Below, one piece after another: positions 1 to 6,100 of a stretch of 10,064 nucleotides of DNA. The stretch covers positions 1 to 10,064 of the forward strand of contig JAILNY010000192.1 in NCBI GenBank assembly GCA_024691105.1, in the 5' to 3' direction. Position 1 is the stretch's first letter. Every line of letters starts with the position of its first letter. Made by a program: the position numbers and the translations under genes. The notes under the pieces are model-generated. The model ran no database searches and was not told the origin of the DNA. It worked only from the letters and a program-made list of their open reading frames with translations. This DNA comes from Treponema sp. (GTDB taxonomy: Bacteria > Spirochaetota > Spirochaetia > Treponematales > Treponemataceae).

Positions 1-312
1 AATGAGCGCAACATGGTTGTCATCAAGTGAATAACGAACTTCTTTTCCTTCTTTAGTTCCCTTTACAAGTTTTGCACTGCGGAGAACACGCAGCTGATGA
101 GAGACAGCCGAAACACTCATTCCAAGAATCTCAGCAAGCTCCCCTACATACAAATCTTTTACCTCAAGGCAGGTAATGATTTTTGTCCTTGTGGCATCTC
201 CAAAAACCTTGAACAGTTCTGCAAGGTCGTTAATTGTTTCATCATCCGAAATTTTATCCCGGACCTGCTTAACGATAGACGAAACTGCTTTTTTATTTTC
301 AGTCTGTTTCAC
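1..312 (-). CDS. ArsR/SmtB-family metal-sensing repressor, 3' end off the window
   Basis: A winged-helix transcriptional repressor of the ArsR/SmtB family; such proteins leave their operator when metal binds. Translation runs from a GTG at 312 to the window edge: 104 codons, no stop. GGAGG at 317-321 (read on the minus strand) sits 4 bases upstream and fixes the start. Residues 31-48 (AELFKVFGDATRTKIITC) are the typical family opening. DLYVGELAEILGMSVSAVSH (53-72) is the helix-turn-helix, continuing through recognition helix QLRVLRSAKLV, and the wing is KGTKEGKEVRYSL. The alpha3 cysteine motif of arsenic and cadmium sensors (ELCVCD type) is replaced by DLYVGEL. YSLDDNHV near the edge matches the first half of the alpha5 Zn/Co/Ni site of SmtB and CzrA, giving D98 and H100 as candidate ligands. 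The second half (HxxH or HxxE) would lie off the window. The family call is firm; the metal is inferred. Confidence 0.93.
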   Translation of the reverse strand, partial: MKQTENKKAVSSIVKQVRDKISDDETINDLAELFKVFGDATRTKIITCLEVKDLYVGELAEILGMSVSAVSHQLRVLRSAKLVKGTKEGKEVRYSLDDNHVALI

Positions 313-316
313 AAAA

Positions 317-321
317 CCTCC
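317..321 (-). promoter_or_regulatory. Ribosome binding site of the ArsR-family gene
   Basis: Read on the minus strand this is GGAGG, four bases before the GTG at 312. It decides the GTG start, since no ATG gives a comparable N-terminus for the repressor. Confidence 0.8.
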
Positions 322-326
322 TGACA

Positions 327-351
327 GCCGCGTGGTGAATGAAGTCGCGGC
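327..351 (-). promoter_or_regulatory. GC-rich stem-loop in the arsR leader, next to the ribosome site
   Basis: GCCGCG (327-332) and CGCGGC (346-351) form a perfect six-pair all-G/C inverted repeat around a 13-base loop. In the minus-strand transcript it ends five bases before the GGAGG. It is part of a GC-rich leader (about 322-379) that also contains GCGTCA (366-371) and TGACGC (374-379) separated by two bases. The structure is visible in sequence; any effect on translation is inference. Confidence 0.4.
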
Positions 352-404
352 GCACTGTGGCCCGCGCGTCATGTGACGCACACTACGCAGTACAATGCAC
401 GGCA

Positions 405-430
405 AACAGTTGAACAATCTTTCAACTGTT
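405..430. promoter_or_regulatory. ArsR-type operator 1 (perfect inverted repeat)
   Basis: A perfect 10+10 inverted repeat with a six-base spacer: AACAGTTGAA at 405-414 and TTCAACTGTT at 421-430. The core TGAACA...TTCA resembles the inverted repeat bound by SmtB and CzrA type repressors. It lies just downstream of the minus-strand -10 element (438-443) and covers the predicted transcription start, a classical repression position. I infer that it binds the adjacent ArsR-family protein. Confidence 0.75.
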
Positions 431-437
431 CATATAT

Positions 438-466
438 AAGATACACCCGAATATGCACTTTGTCAA
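438..466 (-). promoter_or_regulatory. Sigma-70 promoter of the ArsR-family gene
   Basis: On the minus strand TTGACA (461-466) is followed by exactly 17 bases and TATCTT (438-443). The -35 is a consensus match and the spacing is ideal. The start would fall near 430-432, giving a leader of roughly 118 bases before the GTG at 312. ArsR-type inverted repeats lie on both sides, so the promoter is very probably autorepressed. Confidence 0.75.
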
Positions 467-490
467 CACTTGAACAACTATTCAACTATT
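467..490. promoter_or_regulatory. ArsR-type operator 2
   Basis: A second copy of the same design: TTGAA (470-474), CAACTA, TTCAA (481-485). The core TGAACAACTATTCA fits the TGAACAnnTnTTCA pattern I recall for SmtB/CzrA operators. It lies three bases upstream of the minus-strand -35 element. Its centre is 60 bp from the centre of operator 1, so both could be bound on nearly the same face of the helix. Confidence 0.65.
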
Positions 491-617
491 ATCGCACATT
501 CGGGCTTACTCCCGACCGCGCTAGATTCCACGCTATCCCACGGCACCACCCCGTCCGCGCAGTTTCTATCCTCGCAGTTTCCGCCACGAAGTTTCACCCC
601 CACACACAAATCGCGAC
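491..617. other. C-rich intergenic stretch, no gene seen
   Basis: This stretch between the arsR control region and the promoter of the membrane protein gene is rich in C on the plus strand. It contains three near-identical nonamers, CGCAGTTTC at 558-566 and 573-581 and CGAAGTTTC at 587-595. An open frame reads through from a TTG at 470 into the membrane protein, but it has no ribosome site and its translation is not protein-like. I see no convincing gene here. Confidence 0.5.
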
Positions 618-646
618 TTGACCGGAAAATCCTTTCTATTTATTAT
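618..646 (+). promoter_or_regulatory. Sigma-70 promoter of the YczE-like gene, predicted leaderless transcript
   Basis: TTGACC (618-623), a 17-base spacer and TATTAT (641-646) form a near-consensus promoter. Six bases separate the -10 element from the ATG at 653, so transcription should begin at or within a base or two of the start codon. No Shine-Dalgarno sequence precedes that ATG, which agrees with a leaderless message. Confidence 0.7.
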
Positions 647-652
647 GTCTCC

Positions 653-1315
653 ATGAAATTTACATTCAAACAATTTATCGTACCAAACTTTGCAAAACGC
701 CTTGTCTTTATGCTTCCGGCTGTAATTCTTATGGGCGTCTTTGTTTCTATCCTCGTAGAAATCGGCTGGGGAACAGACCCTGCTTCATTTATGAACCTTA
801 ACATTGCCGCCACTTTGGGCTGGGGACTTGGCAATACCGAAGTTCTTGTTTACGGTCTGATGCTGATTTTTACTTTTATCTTTGGTTCACAGATGATTGG
901 CTTTGGAACTCTTGCCAATATGATTTTAATCGGCTATGTAATTGATCTCTGCCGCTGGATCTGGAAGAACATCGGCTTTGCTCAGTTCATCTGTGACTCA
1001 AGTTTTACTGTTAGGGCAATAATTTTTACTACAACCCTGCTCTGCTTTGTAATAGTTGCTTCAATCTATATTAACGCGCAGATGGGAGTTGCGCCTTACG
1101 ATGCAATTCCAAATATACTCAGTGTCTGGACTCCAAAAATTCCATTTGCACTAATCAGAATCAGTTTTGATCTTGCGGCCGTTGCAGTTGGAATTATTGC
1201 GGGAAAGTTGAATCCAGACGGCATCCAGGGCTCAATTGTCGGCTCAGTTTTAATGTCTCTTCTTTTAGGCCCTGTTATAAGCCTTGTCGGTAAACCTTTA
1301 AAGAAAATTTTATGA
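653..1315 (+). CDS. YczE-like integral membrane protein
   Basis: A 220-residue polytopic protein of the YczE/YitT-like group (COG2364 type), which has no agreed biochemical function. Hydrophobic segments lie near residues 16-37, 62-78, 80-98, 120-141, 157-174 and 186-205. The signature-like MGVAPYDAIP (144-153) corresponds to the G.aPwD motif of the family. A related GWGTDPASF near 38-46 opens the first half, so the chain looks like an internal duplication of about 100 residues. I chose ATG 653 rather than the upstream TTG at 470 for three reasons: the promoter at 618-646 ends just before it, the extension is not protein-like, and the MKFTFKQF start is typical. No ribosome site is visible, consistent with leaderless initiation. 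The gene is divergent from the ArsR-family gene, but the nearest operator is about 135 bp upstream of its promoter, so shared regulation is uncertain. Confidence 0.75.
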   Translation: MKFTFKQFIVPNFAKRLVFMLPAVILMGVFVSILVEIGWGTDPASFMNLNIAATLGWGLGNTEVLVYGLMLIFTFIFGSQMIGFGTLANMILIGYVIDLCRWIWKNIGFAQFICDSSFTVRAIIFTTTLLCFVIVASIYINAQMGVAPYDAIPNILSVWTPKIPFALIRISFDLAAVAVGIIAGKLNPDGIQGSIVGSVLMSLLLGPVISLVGKPLKKIL

Positions 1316-1340
1316 CATTAATTTGTTACTATGCTATACT
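1312..1340 (+). promoter_or_regulatory. Promoter of the two-gene operon
   Basis: ATGACA (1312-1317), a 17-base spacer and TATACT (1335-1340) give a good sigma-70 promoter. Its -35 element overlaps the TGA stop (1313-1315) of the preceding membrane protein gene. The start would fall near 1347, about 34 bases before the ATG at 1381. An imperfect dyad, TTACTA (1326-1331) and TAGTAA (1345-1350), surrounds the -10 element and could be an operator. Confidence 0.6.
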
Positions 1341-1367
1341 ATCGTAGTAATGAAATTCAAATCATTT

Positions 1368-1374
1368 AAGGAGA
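1368..1374 (+). promoter_or_regulatory. Ribosome binding site of the exported acidic protein
   Basis: AAGGAGA ends six bases before the ATG at 1381. This selects that ATG over the in-frame TTG at 1375, which lies immediately after the motif. Confidence 0.85.
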
Positions 1375-1380
1375 TTGAAT

Positions 1381-1875
1381 ATGAAAAAACTTTCATTTAT
1401 TTTTGCCGCAGTTTTTGCTGTAATCGTTTCTTCAAATGCGTTTGCAGGAGAACCAAAATTTTATAACGTTACATCAGACGATATAAAAAACTTTACAGAA
1501 AACTTTGAGCAGATTGGAGCTCAGATTGATGAGCTTGAAGACAGCGACTTCGACATTGACAACTCAGAAAATTTTGCAGATATTATCAAATCACTTGAAA
1601 AAATCAAAGGGCTTGATAAAGTTCTCGCAGACAATGGAATTTCTGGAAAGAACCGCGAAGCAAAATTTGTTGTAATCCTTTTTGGTGCAATCATCGTTAC
1701 ACTCGAAGATCAGTTTGAACAAAATCCAGCTATGGTTGAACAGATGAAAGCTCAGGGTCAGGATCCAGAAAAAGTTCTTGAGCCATACACAAGCCAGATT
1801 AGCTCTAAAGATCTTGCAGTACTCAAAGAAAACAAAGATGTTCTAATCGCTTTTGCAGCAAAAAACTTTAACTAA
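1381..1875 (+). CDS. Secreted acidic protein of unknown function
   Basis: 164 residues; I do not recognise the family. The N-terminus is a clear signal peptide: KK, a hydrophobic core LSFIFAAVFAVIV, then SSNAFA followed by G23, a good signal peptidase I site. No lipobox cysteine is present, so the mature protein of about 142 residues should be free in the periplasm or exported. The mature part is rich in D and E, with a dense patch at residues 50-63 (DELEDSDFDIDNSE), and seems mostly helical. A hydrophobic segment, FVVILFGAIIVTL (96-108), could be a buried helix. A strong ribosome site and its own promoter suggest good expression. The stop codon overlaps the AAGGA that precedes the next gene 18 bases away, so the two are co-transcribed and perhaps coupled. 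The signal peptide is certain enough; the role is not known. Confidence 0.85.
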   Translation: MKKLSFIFAAVFAVIVSSNAFAGEPKFYNVTSDDIKNFTENFEQIGAQIDELEDSDFDIDNSENFADIIKSLEKIKGLDKVLADNGISGKNREAKFVVILFGAIIVTLEDQFEQNPAMVEQMKAQGQDPEKVLEPYTSQISSKDLAVLKENKDVLIAFAAKNFN

Positions 1876-1893
1876 GGATTTTTTTGAATCTAA

Positions 1894-3108
1894 ATGAAAC
1901 CGACAATTAAAATCAAAAAAATGCCGGTAATCATAGCGGCCATAAGTGCCGCTGTGATTTTAACCACATTAATCACAGTAAAAATTCTTTCACGCAATAC
2001 CTTAAAAATTGCCTTCTATGACATTCCCGATTCAGTAAAAAATTCACTTCAAAAAAACATTCAGTCCATTGATAATAAAAAAATAAAATTTGAAACGCTC
2101 GACAAAAAAAAGTCTCTTTCAAAATCTGCAGCAAAAAATTATTCGATTATCTTTGCACCACATTCTTTATCGTTAAAAGAACTTGCTCCGCTCAGTGCTC
2201 ATCCAGAAGCTGTTACATACCTTCCGCAGAATATTCAAAAAAGCACACGCACTCTGGAGCGTTCAACAGAATCTGGCGGAGTTGAACTGACCGTTTCAAA
2301 TTACGCACTTCCTGTTTTACTTGATCACTTTGAGCTTGCAGTTTACCGTACATACAAAAACGATTTATCACTTGCCCAGCCGCAGACACTCGACGCACTC
2401 AACGACTATTTAAAGACCGTCAAATCGCGCGCCTCCTATCCGCTTATCGTAATCGGTTCTGACGATGCAGAACTCTGGGGCTTTGTAAGTGCGCTTTCTC
2501 AGAGCATCTATTCAGCAGAAGAATACAATAATCTTTGCCGCGATTTGTATCAGGCACAAAAAACTAATTCTGAACTTCCGTATAACCTGCGCCTTGTTTT
2601 AGATAAATTAAAATACATGCAGCGTCACGAACTTATTCATCCTAAATGGACGCGCCTTACAAAAGCTGACGCCGAATATCTTATGAAAGAACACAGCATC
2701 GGCGCGCTCGCCTGCTACCTTTCTACTCACCGCGAAATGTCTTACGTATTAATAAAATACTACGACTCATTTATTTTCCCGCAGGGCGACGTCAAATCAA
2801 ACTTTGGTGTAATCATTCCTGAGTTCTGCGCCATGACCTTTAACAGAAACGACAAACTCAATCAGCGCTCACAAAATATTTTGACGCACCTTGCCACAGC
2901 CGAGTCACAGGCCGAGCTTTCTAAAAACACTTTGCTTAGCCCTGCCGCATCTTTTGGCGAGAGCGCCGACTCAATCGCAGACGACGTCCGCTTTTATGCC
3001 GCCGCCTCCCCATCCGGCCCCCTCATGCCGATGTCCCTCGCCTCTTTCGAAAACCCCTCACAGATGCACAAATACGCCGACTTAATCCGCTCTTATATTG
3101 AATTCTAA
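1894..3108 (+). CDS. Membrane-anchored protein resembling a family 1 extracellular solute-binding protein
   Basis: 404 residues. A basic N-terminus (MKPTIKIKKMP) leads into a single membrane segment at about 11-32 with no lipobox, so the rest should be held outside the inner membrane by a signal anchor. The remaining layout resembles MalE-type binding proteins. A first strand TLKIAFY lies at 36-42. NYALPVLLDHFELAVYR (136-152) has the position of the family's inter-lobe segment, followed by TLDALNDYLKTVKSR (165-179). A helix pair at about 229-283 ends in GALACYL, like the usual G.aAm step. SQNILTHLATAESQAELS (326-343) resembles the late ylls.e.q segment. The similarity is structural and weak in sequence. 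No permease or ATPase is adjacent, so it may be a sensor or orphan binding subunit. In-frame TAA at 1891 excludes an earlier start; AAGGA (1874-1878) is 15 bases upstream, unusually far. Codons turn C-rich near the 3' end. Confidence 0.8.
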   Translation: MKPTIKIKKMPVIIAAISAAVILTTLITVKILSRNTLKIAFYDIPDSVKNSLQKNIQSIDNKKIKFETLDKKKSLSKSAAKNYSIIFAPHSLSLKELAPLSAHPEAVTYLPQNIQKSTRTLERSTESGGVELTVSNYALPVLLDHFELAVYRTYKNDLSLAQPQTLDALNDYLKTVKSRASYPLIVIGSDDAELWGFVSALSQSIYSAEEYNNLCRDLYQAQKTNSELPYNLRLVLDKLKYMQRHELIHPKWTRLTKADAEYLMKEHSIGALACYLSTHREMSYVLIKYYDSFIFPQGDVKSNFGVIIPEFCAMTFNRNDKLNQRSQNILTHLATAESQAELSKNTLLSPAASFGESADSIADDVRFYAAASPSGPLMPMSLASFENPSQMHKYADLIRSYIEF

Positions 3109-3140
3109 CAAAAGCGCTTTTTTAAATTCAGCGTGCACAC

Positions 3141-3174
3141 AAAAAAAAGACCGGCAACTTTTGTCACCGGTCTT
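3141..3174 (-). terminator. Intrinsic terminator of the giant surface-protein gene
   Basis: AAGACCGG (3147-3154) and CCGGTCTT (3167-3174) form an eight-pair stem with a 12-base loop. Read on the minus strand the stem runs into eight T (3148-3141), a strong intrinsic terminator 12 bases past the TAA. On the plus strand the stem is followed only by AATTAATAA, so it should stop transcripts of the upstream plus-strand operon less well. No separate plus-strand terminator is evident in 3109-3140; the palindrome AAAAGCGCTTTT (3110-3121) lacks room for a loop. Confidence 0.85.
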
Positions 3175-3185
3175 AATTAATAATC

Positions 3186-6100
3186 TTATCTCATCTGTGC
3201 AGTCTCAAGTCCTGACTTAGTTCCATAGCCCAAAATAGGAGTACCATCCTTTATACCAATACTTACACTATAATCAAGTGGAATCGAAGTTTTTGCAAGT
3301 GGCACTGTCATAACTTCCCAAACTCCAGTAAAGTCGTCTTCGACAACCCCCTGAAGTTCATCAGCAATCTTAGACTTAAGCCAAGCTCCGTTTGTAATCC
3401 AAGCAGTACGTACAGTAAATGAAGTTTTATTGAATGAACTCATAAAACTTGAGATATACGGAACATAAACAGGTGCTTCTGCAGTTCCCGTATTTTTTAC
3501 GCTTATACTGATATTTGTACCACTTGACAGATATGAATCAACAGTCATAACTTTTGCATTAACTGGCTGAGTATAGTTTTCGATGTATGCATATTTAAGG
3601 TCACCGTTACCTGCATCATAATAAGCAATATGAACACCATTTAAACCATCGACTATTAAATCTACATACCAACCGACAAAGCCATCATCGATGAGAACTG
3701 CATTCGACCATCCTGTAGCTGTCTGATACTTATAGTACAAAGCCTGGGCATCCGAAGCATACCAGGCAACAACAGCCTTATTATCGGTTGTTACTCCAAG
3801 CCCAACATATTCGCCAGCCATTGTTGAATCAGCAATAGTAATTGCTCCGGATGCAGAAGAACTTCCATGCGCTCGTGCTGCAAGTCCTCCACTATAAGTT
3901 GTACCATTAATAGTTCCTGAACGGAATTTTACAATATTCTCCGCACTGTCATAATAGGCCATATATGCATTACCATTTCTAGTTCCACTTCCAACAGCAA
4001 CAATCTTAGGACTTTTTACTCGCTCTGAATATACAGTTCCATTATATTGAATATTTTCCAAAGCAGAACTGTATCCACCTGTAGAATATGCACCACTCGT
4101 ATCATCGTAGTTAGTCGCAGTCCTTTGAGTTGAGTTAAAGGCATACATTTTATAGTTTGTTCTTCTTGAATATTGATTATAGCCATTATTATCCTCATAA
4201 GAACCGGTACCACCAGTATCACCGTTCTGGGCAGCACCATAAAGCTGTCCAAGGTTATCTACAGCTACAGCTGTTGCATACCATTGAGTATATGAAGTAT
4301 CCAACCGGAATGCATTATTATCTCCTTTCTTCATTTTTACCTGAGCAGAACCAGAACCATATACCCAGCCAACAGTTCCGTTACTACCTACTCGCATACT
4401 CGGATAACGTACACCAAGATCCTCAACAACGAGATTTATATCCCATACTGCAACCTTACAGTCATCTGTTAATGTAGAGTTATTTATGTTATTTGGCTGT
4501 CTGTTGTAATAATTCTTGTATTTACCATAGCCGGATAATTCACCTGCCTCAAAAGAACCGCATGCATCGTTATAGTTAATGTTATTAAGAGAAGAAACTG
4601 CATTAGTTCCAGTTCCAACTGTAACAACGACGCCTCCAGAAGTCATAGTATCTGTAACAGTAACTGTTGCTCCGGTCGTAGCAGTACCACCGTTTACACT
4701 AATCTTAGGAGAATTTCCAAGGTTAAATCCTTCAACTGTAAAGCTCTCGCCCTTATTTGAAGCGGCAGTAGAATTATAGTAAACCGGATATAATCCTGTT
4801 GCAGAACGTCCAAATACTGACAGATCTTTTGTATATGCATTACCGACGCGGTTTTTAATTCCCGTAATATACGGCACGACATCCATCTTGTAGAACGGAG
4901 TCATTGCAGCATTCGTTGTCTGAGTTGTACTTGCTGCCGATTCACCTGTCGTCGTGTAAACAAGATCCGTACCGTTTGCGTCAAGCGTAACTTTACCTTT
5001 GTCTTTTGCCATGAGTTCAACTTTAACGTCTGTCTTGGCAACTGTAGAAAGGCCTTCGGTATTCCACCAGATAATAAAGTTTACGACGTTACCACTCTGA
5101 GAGAACTGTTCTTCACCATCGAGTTCAAATGCCCAGCCGTTAACATCAAGAGTACCGAGTGACTGCCACTCGCCGGATAGAGTACGGTCTGCAACTTTTA
5201 TAAAGCCGTCATTTGTAGTAAAGCCCGGAATCTTAAGATAGATTTCGTTTACGCGAACGTTATCTTCTGCAACTCCGCGCAGTGCAATCGTACCGGATAC
5301 TTTAGGATCTGCATCCCTTACGCCGGTTGTCGCATTTGCAAGATATGCACCGTCTGTTCCGGCAGTAGCCTTCCAGTCATCTTCAAGTTCGATATGACCT
5401 GCAGCGACTTTCTTGTTATTTACAGTCTTATAGTAAATAGAAGTCTCTGTAGTATTTGCAGTAGAATTCCATCTCCACCAGAACGGCTTGATCTTAACTG
5501 TTGCCTTTTCAGAATCGGCAAGTACGACATTTGCAACAAGTTTAATTGTCGCAAACTGACTTGTTGTTCCAGCATTAGTTCCTTCTGTCTCGTCCCAGAT
5601 CTTAAATGCAAATGTCTGCTTTGTTCCGTCAGCGATTGTCTTGTTTGCAGAGTCCTTTGTCAAAAGTTTCTGCGTTGTAAGGTCAATCGTGATATCAGAA
5701 CGGATGTCATCAGTTATAGAATCTTCCTCCGAAAGCACAGTTGCTCCGGAATTGTAGTAAGGCGCAGTTTCGCCGTTCTTAGTAACTGAATATGTATAAG
5801 AAAGACCATTGTTACCGCCGACGATTTCCGGCTTGATAACAGTTCTTCCCTTAATCGTAATTGCAGAGTCGCTTAAGTCATTTGGAATTTTAAATTCTGT
5901 AACGGCATTTCCGCGCTCGTCTTTACCGTTTACAGTAACACCGGTAACTTTATTTGCAGAAGATGCATTATACCAGCCGCTGTACGAGGTAATAAATTCC
6001 TCTGCAGTCGCCTTGCCGTTAACTACAGAGCCGTCTGTAACATTACCGTCACCGTTATCGTCGGTACCAAAAATGACACCGGCAATACGAGGCTGGTTGT

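Noticed and set aside
470..652. N-terminal extension of the YczE-like frame back to a TTG at 470
   Set aside because: No ribosome site, the translation is not membrane-protein-like, the DNA carries operator 2 and a promoter, and that promoter ends just before ATG 653.
2104..2111. Run of eight A in the binding-protein-like gene as a phase-variation tract
   Set aside because: The run is short, encodes an ordinary lysine stretch, and similar A-runs are common in AT-leaning lysine-rich genes; the frame is intact.
3110..3121. Palindrome AAAAGCGCTTTT as a terminator of the plus-strand operon
   Set aside because: It has no loop; forming one leaves only four A-T pairs.
3186..4880. Base composition shift suggesting that the propeller end was acquired separately
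   Set aside because: Line-by-line GC varies as much within the propeller part as between it and the Ig array, so no boundary can be defended by eye.
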